A stretch of DNA of 64,000 nucleotides from Paenibacillus silvisoli (GCF_030866765.1 NZ_CP133017.1:5236501-5300500), one strand, 5' to 3'. Positions 51,699 through 61,414 are shown, counted from the stretch's first letter. Notes: generated by a model from the letters alone, not told the origin. Numbers and translations: made by a program.

Positions 51699-53021
51699 TT
51701 ACCTCCCGCTACCTTCAATAGGCAGAAGACTATAAGCGAGACCTTGCCAGCTGCTGTCGCTATCCTCGTAGCGTTGACGATTGCTTCTGGCAATCCTGCC
51801 GAATAGCTGCATGGCAGCACGGTCATCCATCCCGGAGACATCAACGTCGAGATGTTCATCCAGCAGCCCGTCCAGCAGCGCGCGAACCGACTTCGAGTCC
51901 CAGAAGGCCGCATTCATTTCGCAGTTGCCAAATAGCGAATAGCGATGGAGGTTGCACGATCCAACCGTCCCCCATTCACCGTCAATGAGCATCAGCTTGG
52001 CGTGAACCCAAACGGGCTTACGCGCGCCATCGTCATTTAATCCGGCTATCCCCGCTAATGTAAAATGATCGAATGCAGCTAGATCTAACAATGGTTCAGG
52101 GGCCTTGTCCTCCGCAGGCACAACGACTACGATCTCCACGCCCCGCCGCAACGCCCGGTGCAGGCACGCGATAATCTCAGGAACGGCAACATACTGATTC
52201 TCCATATAGATCGAACTGCGGGCAGCATCAATTGCCGCGCAGTATTGCTCGAAATTCGAAAGCTCGCCTTCCTCGATCGGAAAGACGGAGCCTTCAGGCG
52301 TCGCATGCCCGTTCGCAAAACGGCCTTTATGAATCGTCCTTTGAATTTGAACAAGGGCTTGTCCTCTTTGGCGAGGGATCTCTGTCGGAAACGAAAGATC
52401 GGATTCGCTGCCCGCTCCCCACCGTCCATCCGGCAGCTTCCGTTCACTTGCTTCGTTCCAGCGCTGCGCGAAATTATGATGGACGTCGACGGTAGAAGGG
52501 CCGGCAAGCTCTATATACACATCATGGTTCTGTCCTTCGCCGCGATGGCCGGGCGCGACTACGGAATGGGGATTCAGATTGATCCCGCCGAGAAATGCGG
52601 TCTCTGATTCCGCGCCGGCATCGATTAGCCAGCTTTTCTGATGCTGACAATACCCCGGCTGAGCCCGATCCCAGCGGATGAGAAGGGACGGATGGCTTTC
52701 GCTCAATTTCTCGATATGCTCCGGCGCTCCCCAGAACGCATTCGTTTTCAAATATTCCGTTTCCGGATCGGGGCGCCAGAAAATGATGCGGACATCGATA
52801 CCGCGCTCGGCTGCCCGATTCAGCACGTCAAGAGGCGTCCCTCTTCCGTCCGGCATGCGGCATGCCGCCCACATGAACGTTACTGTTGCCCAGACGCTAT
52901 GTTTGGCTTGTTCAATGGCCTCGCAAATCCGGCGGAAGGCAGGCACTCCATCGATGAGCGGGTGAATCGCATTTCCGGGGCGGACCGGGTAAGACGCTCT
53001 GGACGCGGCAGGGATGGTCAC
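51699..53021 (-). CDS. phospholipase D/cardiolipin synthase family protein
   Basis: About 440 residues. The GTG at 53021 has AGAGGAG eight bases upstream; upstream ATGs would put that site inside the gene. Two HKD half-sites are visible: HQKSWLID (about residue 130) and VWVHAKLMLIDGEWGTVGSCNL (about 340-361). No membrane helices, so it resembles ClsB-like or soluble PLD enzymes, acting on phospholipid head groups or other phosphodiesters. Confidence 0.88.
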   Translation of the reverse strand: MTIPAASRASYPVRPGNAIHPLIDGVPAFRRICEAIEQAKHSVWATVTFMWAACRMPDGRGTPLDVLNRAAERGIDVRIIFWRPDPETEYLKTNAFWGAPEHIEKLSESHPSLLIRWDRAQPGYCQHQKSWLIDAGAESETAFLGGINLNPHSVVAPGHRGEGQNHDVYIELAGPSTVDVHHNFAQRWNEASERKLPDGRWGAGSESDLSFPTEIPRQRGQALVQIQRTIHKGRFANGHATPEGSVFPIEEGELSNFEQYCAAIDAARSSIYMENQYVAVPEIIACLHRALRRGVEIVVVVPAEDKAPEPLLDLAAFDHFTLAGIAGLNDDGARKPVWVHAKLMLIDGEWGTVGSCNLHRYSLFGNCEMNAAFWDSKSVRALLDGLLDEHLDVDVSGMDDRAAMQLFGRIARSNRQRYEDSDSSWQGLAYSLLPIEGSGR

Positions 53022-53090
53022 GGCAACGGCTCCTCTCTTCTCTATCATTAACTCTAGCATAATCGCTTATTCGATTTCATTGCAAAAAAA

Positions 53091-53130
53091 AAATCGCCCC
53101 ACCCGACCGAAAGTCAGGACGAGGCGATCT
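53091..53130 (-). terminator. intrinsic terminator
   Basis: ATCGCC with GGCGAT plus partial inner pairing, then nine T on the minus strand, just after the 129-residue gene. Confidence 0.75.
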
Positions 53131-53140
53131 TGATTCACGA

Positions 53141-53530
53141 TTATTGCACGACGTCTATTTCATATTTTTCGGCTATCTTCAATAAATATTGCTCAATGTT
53201 CTCGTAATCCCCAACCTTGTCGCTGGTGATGACGAAGGCGTCCTCCGAGCCTCTGACATGCACCGTGATCACTTTCACCTCAACGGTCCTGAGCAGCTTT
53301 CTCACCGATTCCTTCGCTACTTCCAGGCGCTCGAGCTTGCTGTACTCGATCGTGATGGGATTACTATCCTTATCCAGCTTCAGCACCATTTCTCCCGCGT
53401 CCAAGTTGACATCCACTGCTTTCAGCAATTCGATCAACCTCCTTGGTGTTTGATTAGAAATGGTTATCCCCGTCTTATTGGCCATTATCTCAGCCTGTTG
53501 CGAGTATATGCGGTTTCGGATTGCATTCAT
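53141..53530 (-). CDS. hypothetical protein
   Basis: 129 residues, soluble alpha/beta protein, no recognised family. The regular pattern of strands and helices (TGITISNQTPRRLIELLKAV, KLERLEVAKESVRKLLRTVEVKVITV) and the charged C-terminus point to a small folded domain. The ATG at 53530 has no clear ribosome site, and the ATG at 53485 (MANKTGI) is an alternative. Single gene with its own terminator. Confidence 0.6.
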   Translation of the reverse strand: MNAIRNRIYSQQAEIMANKTGITISNQTPRRLIELLKAVDVNLDAGEMVLKLDKDSNPITIEYSKLERLEVAKESVRKLLRTVEVKVITVHVRGSEDAFVITSDKVGDYENIEQYLLKIAEKYEIDVVQ

Positions 53531-53546
53531 GCATATTTACATGACA

Positions 53547-53900
53547 TTATTCAATGACATCCGCAGGGGGTAATGGAATAAACACGGCATGAATTTCGCT
53601 TTTTCCATCAATTAATGCTTTTGCAATCCGATGTCCGCCATCGATTAGTTGTCCATCCGAGCATAAAATAATGGGATACGCCATGTTTGCGTTTATAATC
53701 CGTTTACAATGCAGCGCAACATTGCGAATCGACGGAACCGGGGCGCTCCGGCTGTCCGCAAACCAGCAATCCTGATCAAGCTCCTTGATCGAATCGATCT
53801 TGATCGTATGTACAGGCAGGCTCTCCGACAATGCCCACAGCTTTTCCACGTCCCAAATATGCCGTTTACCGTTAATAAGCCTTCCGTGTTTATGCTTCAT
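53547..53900 (-). CDS. ParB/sulfiredoxin-fold small protein
   Basis: 117 residues. The C-terminal part YPIILCSDGQLIDGGHRIAKALIDGK (about residues 75-100) matches the ParB/Srx core, in which the GxHR motif lies in the nucleotide-binding site. There is no DNA-binding domain, so a chromosome-partition role is unlikely; stand-alone members may bind or hydrolyse nucleotides. AAGGGAG precedes the ATG. More A/T-rich than neighbours, possibly acquired. Confidence 0.65.
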   Translation of the reverse strand: MKHKHGRLINGKRHIWDVEKLWALSESLPVHTIKIDSIKELDQDCWFADSRSAPVPSIRNVALHCKRIINANMAYPIILCSDGQLIDGGHRIAKALIDGKSEIHAVFIPLPPADVIE

Positions 53901-53986
53901 TGGCGAAACTCTCCCTTTGGCTTTTTAATAAATAAAGGGCGACCGGCATGGTCCCCCCTTATTTGTATGAAAAGTTTGATTCTGCG

Positions 53987-54291
53987 TCAAGCCGGTGGAA
54001 GTTCGAAGATTACACGCTCCAGTTGCCCTACATTTCGATTTATATGAAGAAGCCCGAACCCATGCCCTCCATGAAAATACCACCGTTCAATCCCATTCGG
54101 ACACGCGCCTATATACTCCGATTCCTGACTTGCTTTATGATGCGCGCCTCTAAATACGGCAGGCACATCATCCGACTCCGGGCTTCCAATCTCTTCAGCC
54201 TCAACATACTCTACATTTGCACATGTCTTCTTGACCAGAACAAATAAACGGATTTATGCACAATTTGCGGCGCGAATATAGGGAATTTCAT
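53987..54291 (-). pseudogene. possible frameshifted small gene
   Basis: Minus-strand coding-like sequence. ATG at 54291 opens MKFPIFAPQIVHKSVYLF. A one-base loss in the T-rich stretch near 54247 would join it to a second frame that stays open for about 85 codons, with KKTCANVEYVEAEEIGS, ERWYFHGGHGFGLLHINR and a stop at 53987. The second frame has no good start of its own. Family not recognised. The rest of the 53901-54364 gap shows no other gene. Either a decayed gene or a sequencing error. Confidence 0.35.
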
Positions 54292-54364
54292 CGTTCTGCC
54301 GAGAACCTTTATTTCTACGAAAATAAAAGACCAGTTTACGCGGCAAGCTGCTCTTTCTTTCCTA

Positions 54365-55366
54365 CTATAACGTTCCGGCAGCGTCGCTGCGTTTCTCGCC
54401 TTCTTTGACGATTTCAAGCGTGCCGGTCTCGGTATCCACTTCGCCGAATCCGTAGTGCATATACCCCGTCTGCGTAAACGCGCCTTTGGCATCGACGACG
54501 CCATATTCCGCCCAGCCGGTCTCGCCGAAAATGCCGCTGTTCACGAACATATAATCGCCGGTCGGCTTCGGCGCATCGCCGACGCTGTCGGTCCATTCTC
54601 GCTGCATGAAATTTCGCAGCCGCTCCTCATTCGTCCCGGATAACCGTCCTGCCCAGATCACAACCGCCTGATCGTCCACGATTTTGATCTGCTGGGCAAG
54701 ATCCCCGTCGATACGGATGAAGCGCATAACCTCGCCTTCAGGAAACAGCGCGGTCACGCCGTCGATCTCGCCGACACTGTGCGCGTACATCGGAGTAACG
54801 TTATACTGCGGGTTGTAGGATTGGCTGAACGCGATTTCGCGGGCTTCCGCGAGGTCGCCGTTGTACAGCGTATCGTGCTTCTGCTTGCCAAGATAAGATC
54901 CGATAGATACCGTGCGCGCCTTGTCCTGCCAATCCGTTTTATAACCGAACTGCGCAGCTACGTATCGAATCGGTACGTAAGCGCGGTTCCCATGCAGCTT
55001 CATGGGCACATCCAGCCGCTCCGTCGCTTTGGCTGTTCCGCCGGGCTGCTCGCGTTCAACGACCACCATGCTGCTAGCAGCTTTCAAGCGGACGCTTACG
55101 CCCCATTTGCGAACCGTCGCCGTATTGGTTTTGCCGTCCCATTGCACGTTCGCGCCGAATGCTTCGCTGACCGCGCGCAGCGGCACGAGCACCCTGCCAT
55201 GATCCATAATGGGCGCCGTATCCGGTTGAAGCGCTTTTCCCATAACCTCAATTCGTATCGTCTGGGAGCTTGCAGCCGCGTTCGTCCGCTCCGTGCCGAC
55301 CGGTGCGAACAAAGCGCCAACGATGACGGAAGCCGCTACCGCCGCAGTTAAAACCTTACTTTTCAT
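54365..55366 (-). CDS. secreted copper amine oxidase-type stalk domain protein
   Basis: 333 residues from the ATG at 55366, with GGAG ten bases upstream. A cleavable signal peptide (VLTAAVAASVIVGALFAPVG) is followed by a stalk domain (residues 35-150) with the repeats GRVLVPLRAVSEAFGANVQWD and NRAYVPIRYVAAQFGYKTDWQ, typical of Paenibacillus surface proteins. The C-terminal 170 residues are of unknown type, with acidic and aromatic motifs. Extracellular, perhaps wall-binding. Confidence 0.88.
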   Translation of the reverse strand: MKSKVLTAAVAASVIVGALFAPVGTERTNAAASSQTIRIEVMGKALQPDTAPIMDHGRVLVPLRAVSEAFGANVQWDGKTNTATVRKWGVSVRLKAASSMVVVEREQPGGTAKATERLDVPMKLHGNRAYVPIRYVAAQFGYKTDWQDKARTVSIGSYLGKQKHDTLYNGDLAEAREIAFSQSYNPQYNVTPMYAHSVGEIDGVTALFPEGEVMRFIRIDGDLAQQIKIVDDQAVVIWAGRLSGTNEERLRNFMQREWTDSVGDAPKPTGDYMFVNSGIFGETGWAEYGVVDAKGAFTQTGYMHYGFGEVDTETGTLEIVKEGEKRSDAAGTL

Positions 55367-55508
55367 AGGGCTAACACTCCTTCTCAAACATCCGAAGTCC
55401 ATACGACTACCAAGACGACGACAGCTGGAAAATGGTTGCATCACATCGATCATGGTACAATAGGGGGCGGAGCGTAAGCCAATCGATCATCATTCGGAGT
55501 GAATCTAT

Positions 55509-55967
55509 ATGAATGCCGATTCTTTCAAAATTCAACATGAGCTTTCCATGACGGACAGCTTAGTACAGCTTTCTTTTCATATTCAAGCCATTCTCGGCCG
55601 AGCGGGAGCCGATCATGACCTTTCGGTTATTCAGATTCGGCTGCTCGGCATTTTGCGCGATCGTGAACCGAGCATGCAGCAGCTTGCCCATTATCTAAGT
55701 CTGGACAAATCGAGCATTACCGGCCTCATCGATCGCGCCGAGCGACGCGGTCTCGTCGAACGGACGCCCTCGCCTACCGACCGGCGCGGCTTTCAGGTCA
55801 AGGTCACCCCTGCCGGAAGGGAGCTCACTCTGGTGGTCAGCAAGGAAATCGAAGCTCAAATCCATGCCTTGACGGAAGCTATTTCGGAGCCCGAGCGCGC
55901 CCAGTTCGTTGCGCTGACGGCCAAATTGCTGGGCATTACGACGAATACAAGCAAAGGCGGCGTTTAA
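55509..55967 (+). CDS. MarR-family transcriptional regulator
   Basis: 152 residues. The winged helix is seen in MQQLAHYLSLDKSSITGLIDRAERRGLVER, and the wing contains TPSPTDRRGFQVKVT, the DRR motif of the family. Probably a dimeric repressor released by an aromatic or oxidant ligand. GGAGTG precedes the ATG. It is directly coupled to the next small gene. Confidence 0.93.
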   Translation: MNADSFKIQHELSMTDSLVQLSFHIQAILGRAGADHDLSVIQIRLLGILRDREPSMQQLAHYLSLDKSSITGLIDRAERRGLVERTPSPTDRRGFQVKVTPAGRELTLVVSKEIEAQIHALTEAISEPERAQFVALTAKLLGITTNTSKGGV

Positions 55968-56195
55968 TTGGGGAATATCGATAAACGGAACCGTTTGGAT
56001 GAAACGGTTTTTAGCTATCAGCTTACGAAGAATAATACGGTCCTCATTGATTGGTTCGGCAAGCAAGTCAAGATGCTCAAAGGCAAGGAAGCGCAGAAGT
56101 TTCTGGAGAAGATGGCGCAAGCCGAAAGCCATAAAGACCAGCAGCTCGTCATGGCCAAAATAACGGGGAATTTCAAGCGAGGAAACGAGCGATAA
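55968..56195 (+). CDS. small hypothetical protein coupled to MarR
   Basis: 75 residues; its TTG start follows the marR stop codon with no gap (TAATTG), so it is translated by coupling, with AAAGGCGG inside the end of marR. Charged, soluble, rich in lysine and glutamine (FGKQVKMLKGKEAQKFLEKMAQAE). Family not recognised. It may modulate the MarR protein. Confidence 0.7.
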   Translation: MGNIDKRNRLDETVFSYQLTKNNTVLIDWFGKQVKMLKGKEAQKFLEKMAQAESHKDQQLVMAKITGNFKRGNER

Positions 56196-56205
56196 TACGT
56201 AAAAG

Positions 56206-56237
56206 GCTGCCGATCATCGGATGATCGGCAGCTTTTT
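56206..56237. terminator. bidirectional intrinsic terminator
   Basis: A 13-bp perfect stem GCTGCCGATCATC / GATGATCGGCAGC followed by TTTTT on the plus strand, with AAAA before it, between the convergent small gene and nagB. Confidence 0.9.
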
Positions 56238-56242
56238 CTTGT

Positions 56243-56977
56243 TTAGATCGATATGCGCTTCGCCGAGCCTTCGTCGAGGATGACCGTCACGTTCGGATGA
56301 AGCTGCAGCAGCGTCGCGGGAACGCGGGTCGTGATCGGACCGCGGAACGCCGCTTCGACGATTTCGGCTTTATTATCGCCCGCTGCAACCAGCACGATCG
56401 ACCTCGCCTTCATGACGGCTTCCAGTCCGATCGTGATCGACTGCTTCGGCACCTCTTGCGGCGTCCGGAAGTGACTGGAGCGCGTGAGCTGATTGTCCAC
56501 CTCAATATTCGCGACATAGGTCGAAGCCGGGATCGCGTCAGCAGGCTCGATAAAGGCAATATGGCCGTTTAGCCCGAGTCCCATGAGCTGCCAGTCGACG
56601 TACCCAAGCTCGCGGAGCAGCTGGTCGAATCGGCCGCATTCCTCCAGCAGGTTTTCGGCTGCGCCGTTTGGGATGTGGGACGGCTTGCGTTTCGTCTTCA
56701 ATTGACTGAATAAATGCTCCTGCATGAAGGCAGCGAAGCTCTCCGGATGCTCGGCATCGATGCCGACCCATTCATCCGGATTCGTGAAAGTCGCCTCGGC
56801 AAAATCCAGCCCGCCCTCCGCTTCTCTGCGAATCCATTCTTGAAAAATGCCGTATTTGATCGGCGAGGAGCCGGTCGTCATCCCCAAGACGGAGTCCGGC
56901 TTTTGCTTCAGCTGCTCCGCCAGCAAATCTGCGACTCTCGTACCGATTTCGCTAGCAGCTACGATTTCGAATTTCAT
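56243..56977 (-). CDS. nagB: glucosamine-6-phosphate deaminase
   Basis: About 244 residues. Converts glucosamine-6-phosphate to fructose-6-phosphate and ammonia, the last step of amino-sugar use. Motifs: LGMTTGSSPI (phosphate loop), TFTNPDEWVG with the proton-acceptor aspartate, and MGLGLNGHIAFIEPAD with the catalytic histidine and glutamate. The NGH form, where the E. coli enzyme has DGH, is a variant to note. The ATG at 56977 is chosen; a GTG at 56986 has a ribosome site too close. No nagA neighbour. Confidence 0.92.
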   Translation of the reverse strand: MKFEIVAASEIGTRVADLLAEQLKQKPDSVLGMTTGSSPIKYGIFQEWIRREAEGGLDFAEATFTNPDEWVGIDAEHPESFAAFMQEHLFSQLKTKRKPSHIPNGAAENLLEECGRFDQLLRELGYVDWQLMGLGLNGHIAFIEPADAIPASTYVANIEVDNQLTRSSHFRTPQEVPKQSITIGLEAVMKARSIVLVAAGDNKAEIVEAAFRGPITTRVPATLLQLHPNVTVILDEGSAKRISI

Positions 56978-57004
56978 CCCGCTCACACGCTCCTCTATTC
57001 CATT

Positions 57005-60000
57005 TCATCTCGCAGCCATTGTCAGGTGCAGCAATGCCCCTTGATGGTTGCGGTCCATTTCCAGCACAAGCTCGAATTGCTCCTTCGCCTCGTCAGCACG
57101 GGTTAACCCCAGCAAGCCAAGCCCTCTCATGTAGCGGCAGTGCATGTGGTTCCGCTTGTTCAGATCCTCGTCGAATACGAGGAAGTCGGGCAGCGATACG
57201 GCAAAATAATCGATTTTCACATCGTCGAACAAATGCCTTTCCGCGTAATCGATCAGCTTATTAAAGCGCCGCTTCGCTTCCTTCAGCTGACCGAGCTTCA
57301 AGCATGCAAGCCCTTGATAGAAAATCATATCGGGCGGCTGGTCGTTGTAGTACATCGCGCTCGCCGGTTCATCCAGCCCCTCGGAAGCGGTCAGGAATGC
57401 CTTCTCCGCGTCGATCGCCGACCCGAGTCCTTCATAAGCCAGGCCGAGGAAATAGTAGATATTGTTCTCTTGCGCACCTTGCAGCTTGCCTTCCCCGAGG
57501 TTAATCGGATAAACGAGCGCTCGGCTGAGCAGCTCCACCGCAGCCTCATAGCGAGCCTCGACTAGGCTCTTCTTCGCCAGCTCCACATGGGCCAGCACAT
57601 ACTGTCCGGTCGCCTTCCCTTCGCCGCCTTCCCATGGATGGAATTGACGGGCGGCAAGCAAGGCAAGCCCTTTCTCGTATTGACCTACCGTATGCTGCAG
57701 CGTGACATATTCGAGATACAGGTCGTCCCTTGCATGTACGAGCCCGAGATGCTCTTCCAGCTTGGCAAGCCGCTCGCTCGGGTCTATGCCAAGCTTCTTA
57801 TATAGTTGATCCAATTCATAGAACACGCGGGCATCGGCCGTGTCGCATGCGAATGCCGTCTCCAGCGAGCGGCGCGTAAGCTCTGCTTCGCCTTGCTTGT
57901 TGAAGTACGCCAACGCCAAGTTGCGGTGAACGGTAGCGAATGCTGCGTCTATCGCTCTCGATGCTTCCCAATGGGCGATTGCGTCTCCGTAGCGCTTCTT
58001 ATCGTAGAGCAAGTTGCCGAGGTAGTAATGAGCTTTGGCATCCGCCGGATCCGCTTGGACGGCCGCCGTCAATACTTCCAGCTCGAACAGACTGTTCGGG
58101 AAGCAATAATCGGACGCGGCTTCTCGTCCCGACTGGCGGTACAACGCAGCCTGCCCCGAGTCTCCTGCACGGTCGAAGAGATAGGCAAGCGTGTAATGGA
58201 CCATCGGGTAGACACGCTGCGATTCTTTAACCGAAGCCAATGGCTCAAGCAAGCCGATCGCTTCTTCCACGAGTCCGGCAGCCGCATAGTCGGCAGCCAG
58301 CGCCAATAGATTATGAGCGTCGCCGCGAGTCAGAGCCCACAGATCGGCGCGCACCGACGCGGCAGCTTCCAAGTCTCCGAGCTCCGTTAGTATCAGAGCG
58401 AGCTCGTTATACGCGCCGAAATCGGCGATATCCAGCTTCAACGTTTCCTCGGCATAAGCACGCGCTTCCTGAAGGCGATCAGACTTCCTTAATAGGGTGG
58501 TCTTCAGATCGCGGGCCTTATAATGGCGGGCATTGCGAATGAGCGAACGCTCTACGAGCTCAAGCGCTTCCTCATAGGCGCCATTGCCGCAGGCGATTTG
58601 CGCCAGCGTGAAGTAGCCGCTGTCCTGCCAAGCGGCCGACCAGACCGACTTATAAAGCGCGGCGAATGCCTCCCGGTACCGTCCTTGCAGCTTTAGCGCG
58701 ATGCCGAGCTGATAATACGCTTCGCTGTCGTACGGGTTCGGATTTCGCCAAGTCAAGCTGCCGATTGCGGCGCGGAAATGCTTTTCGCTTTCGGCATAAA
58801 GCCCTCTCCGCAGCAGCAGCGTGCCGTAGGCCACATTGAGCCGGATATCGCTCTCGTCGCGTTTCAGCCCTTCAAGGTAGTACGCCTCCGGTTCAAACGT
58901 CGCGTGACGGTACTGCTCAAGATGGAGTCCGGCCAAATACAGCTGCTCGTTCGTCTTCAGCTCCTTCGGCTCAGGCAACGGCTTCGCCGCGTCCGGCACC
59001 TGTTCGATTTCAGGCCTCTTCGGCTGGTAGCTTACAAGGACATTCCCGGCCGCATCCTTGACCGTCACCTTCAGATCATGCTCCCGATCGTCGCCCTGCA
59101 GCGGCACAACCGATTTAAAAATATGGTTCGGCGATAGATCCGCGATTTCCTTCAAATAGCTTCTGCGCGCGCTGCGCAATTCGATGGTCGCCTGCTCAAA
59201 CCGGGAAGTCGCGTACACTTGAACGGTTACCGCCGCCTCCTGCGAGGAATCCGCTTCAAGGTTCACGGCCGCGTCGACGGTCGCGTTTTTGACGACGCCA
59301 ATCCCTTTGTAGGGCATAAAATACTGCTTAAACGACTTCTCCTCATACGGCTGAAGCCACGTAAAATCGGGCTGATTATCGGTATACACGCCAGTCATCA
59401 GCTCGATATACGGGCCGTCTTCGTCCGTCAGGTTCCGATCCCACGCCTGCCCGAATTCGCCGTTCCCCCACGTCCACTGCTTCTTCCCCGGTGAAATGTG
59501 GCGGTTAGCTACATGCAGCAAACCCGCTTGAACGGAATGGTCGTAGCCGCCGACGAAGTTGAAATCGGACTTGTACGCCATGTAGGAGGTGGGCACAGGG
59601 ATATTTTTGTACCGCGAAATGTCGACGCCTTCGGAATAGTCCATCTTATAGTACGTCCCCGTTGCGATCGGAAATCTGGACACGTCTCGCTTGCCATGGT
59701 CGAAAACCGCGTTGACGTCCGGCGGAAATACGGATTGCGTATGGTCGTTGACGACGACGGCCGGATTGGCCCACCATAGAAACGTTTGCGGCTCCGCCGT
59801 CCGATTGTACAGCTGGGCATGAACCTCCAGATAAGCTTTGCCCGGATGCAGCGTAAAGCCTGCCGTTACCTTCGTCCCGTACATCCGGTCGATTTCGCTC
59901 ACCCAAACGGTCGCGCTGCCGTCCTTCCGCTGCTCCAATTTATACTCGACTGGCCCATACGTATTGGGGCGGTGATGCTGCGGCCAGTTAAACTCGATGC

Positions 60001-60352
60001 CTCCCGAAATCCAGGGACCGGCCAGGCCGACGAGAGCCGGTTTAATGACGCGGTTATAATAGACAAAATCGTAATGGTTTGTTTTATCCAGCGCCCGGTA
60101 AATACGTCCGCCGATCTCCGGCATAATCTCGATTCTCACATACTCGTTCTCAAGAATAACAAGCTTATAAGGCTTCAGCGTTTTCTCGTCCTCGATCTTA
60201 TCGATAACCGGATGCGGATAGACGCGGCCGGAGCTGCCCTGATAAACCCGCTTCTCCAAAAACATCGGATTCCGGTCCGGCTTTCCGACGCCGTAGGTCG
60301 GAATCTCCACCGTCTCTTCCGTAATTCGCGTGCGTTCAAACGAATCTGCCAT
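57005..60352 (-). CDS. DUF5107 and tetratricopeptide-repeat protein
   Basis: 1115 residues, no signal peptide. The N-terminal DUF5107 domain (about residues 20-340) is a galactose-mutarotase-like beta fold with YVRIEIMPEIGGRIYRALDK, GGIEFNWPQHHRPNTYGPVEY and WTWGNGEFGQAWDRNLTDEDGPYIELMTG. It is followed by a linker and about fifteen TPR units (about 460-1100). This architecture is common in sugar-utilising firmicutes, but the activity is unproved. Divergent from an AraC regulator that probably controls it. Confidence 0.9.
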   Translation of the reverse strand: MADSFERTRITEETVEIPTYGVGKPDRNPMFLEKRVYQGSSGRVYPHPVIDKIEDEKTLKPYKLVILENEYVRIEIMPEIGGRIYRALDKTNHYDFVYYNRVIKPALVGLAGPWISGGIEFNWPQHHRPNTYGPVEYKLEQRKDGSATVWVSEIDRMYGTKVTAGFTLHPGKAYLEVHAQLYNRTAEPQTFLWWANPAVVVNDHTQSVFPPDVNAVFDHGKRDVSRFPIATGTYYKMDYSEGVDISRYKNIPVPTSYMAYKSDFNFVGGYDHSVQAGLLHVANRHISPGKKQWTWGNGEFGQAWDRNLTDEDGPYIELMTGVYTDNQPDFTWLQPYEEKSFKQYFMPYKGIGVVKNATVDAAVNLEADSSQEAAVTVQVYATSRFEQATIELRSARRSYLKEIADLSPNHIFKSVVPLQGDDREHDLKVTVKDAAGNVLVSYQPKRPEIEQVPDAAKPLPEPKELKTNEQLYLAGLHLEQYRHATFEPEAYYLEGLKRDESDIRLNVAYGTLLLRRGLYAESEKHFRAAIGSLTWRNPNPYDSEAYYQLGIALKLQGRYREAFAALYKSVWSAAWQDSGYFTLAQIACGNGAYEEALELVERSLIRNARHYKARDLKTTLLRKSDRLQEARAYAEETLKLDIADFGAYNELALILTELGDLEAAASVRADLWALTRGDAHNLLALAADYAAAGLVEEAIGLLEPLASVKESQRVYPMVHYTLAYLFDRAGDSGQAALYRQSGREAASDYCFPNSLFELEVLTAAVQADPADAKAHYYLGNLLYDKKRYGDAIAHWEASRAIDAAFATVHRNLALAYFNKQGEAELTRRSLETAFACDTADARVFYELDQLYKKLGIDPSERLAKLEEHLGLVHARDDLYLEYVTLQHTVGQYEKGLALLAARQFHPWEGGEGKATGQYVLAHVELAKKSLVEARYEAAVELLSRALVYPINLGEGKLQGAQENNIYYFLGLAYEGLGSAIDAEKAFLTASEGLDEPASAMYYNDQPPDMIFYQGLACLKLGQLKEAKRRFNKLIDYAERHLFDDVKIDYFAVSLPDFLVFDEDLNKRNHMHCRYMRGLGLLGLTRADEAKEQFELVLEMDRNHQGALLHLTMAAR

Positions 60353-60501
60353 TTATTTTCACTCCACTCTTCATTGATTGATCTGTCCCTATCCCTACCT
60401 TACCGCCTCGAGGGCGCGCGAGCAATTGAAGATCGGCTGTACATGATGGACTATATTCTGTACTATGAAGAGAGTTTGTGGTGGAGAAGGAGTGAACGGT
60501 C

Positions 60502-61380
60502 ATGAAAAAAGCGGACGGCTTCGAAGCCGAAAAGATCAATGTGCTTCCGCCGTTTCTGATAGACGAAATGGCCGCTCATCCATTGATTAAGCAGCTTTAT
60601 ATGACGGACATCGGATTTTTCCCGCGCGCGCGGCATCACTATAGAGAACGGCCCTCCGGCTGCGATACGCATATTCTGATCTATTGCTCCAGCGGAGAGG
60701 GCTGGATTAAAAAAGGATCTGAGGCCGAATTCCGGCTTACGGAGAAATCCTTAACCGTTATCCCCGCCAACACGTCTCACGCTTACGGCGCAGACGATCA
60801 GAACCCATGGAGCATCTACTGGTTTCACTTGAAGGGCGACATGGCCGACGCGTTCATTCAACACCTGAATCTCGCATCCGGTCCCGTGAAGCTGTCGTTA
60901 AGCGACTCCGACAAATTCATCGCGTTATTCGATCAATGCTACGATGCGCTGCTGGAGAAGTCCTACTCGCTCGACCACCTGGTCCATATATCGCAGACGA
61001 TCGGCTATCTGCTTAGCTATGTCGGGATCAGGAAGGGGCAGACGGAGGATGAGAAAGCGGTCCGGTATATCGAGCAAGCGGTTCACTATATGAGGGAGCG
61101 GCTGGAATCCAATTTGTCGCTGGACGAGCTAGCCGTTCACGTCAGCCTATCCAAGCAGCATTTGAATCACGTATTCAAACAGTCGACCGGCTTTGCGCCG
61201 ATCGATTATTACTTGCGGATGAAAATCCAGCGCGCCGGACAACTGCTCGATCTCACGGAACGCAGCATGAAAGACATTTGCCTTTCGCTCGGCTTTAAAG
61301 ACCCGTATTATTTTTCGAGGCTGTTCAAGAAAATGATCGGCATGTCGCCGACGGAGTACCGGAATAAGTTGAAGGGCTAG
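60502..61380 (+). CDS. AraC-family transcriptional regulator
   Basis: 292 residues: an N-terminal cupin sugar-binding domain (HILIYCSSGEGWIKKG, LTVIPANTSHAYGAD) and a C-terminal double helix-turn-helix (NLSLDELAVHVSLSKQHLNHVFKQ and MKDICLSLGFKDPYYFSRLFKKMIGMSPTEYR). Probably activates the divergent DUF5107 gene in response to a sugar. GAAGGAG precedes the ATG. It ends 34 bases from 185-bp element D. Confidence 0.94.
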   Translation: MKKADGFEAEKINVLPPFLIDEMAAHPLIKQLYMTDIGFFPRARHHYRERPSGCDTHILIYCSSGEGWIKKGSEAEFRLTEKSLTVIPANTSHAYGADDQNPWSIYWFHLKGDMADAFIQHLNLASGPVKLSLSDSDKFIALFDQCYDALLEKSYSLDHLVHISQTIGYLLSYVGIRKGQTEDEKAVRYIEQAVHYMRERLESNLSLDELAVHVSLSKQHLNHVFKQSTGFAPIDYYLRMKIQRAGQLLDLTERSMKDICLSLGFKDPYYFSRLFKKMIGMSPTEYRNKLKG

Positions 61381-61414
61381 AGGGGCTTGAAGGCGAAAGC
61401 TGATGCGGCGATGG

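Noticed and set aside
53948..54247. A 99-residue plus-strand open frame
   Set aside because: No ribosome site, composition unlike a protein, and the opposite strand reads better as coding sequence.
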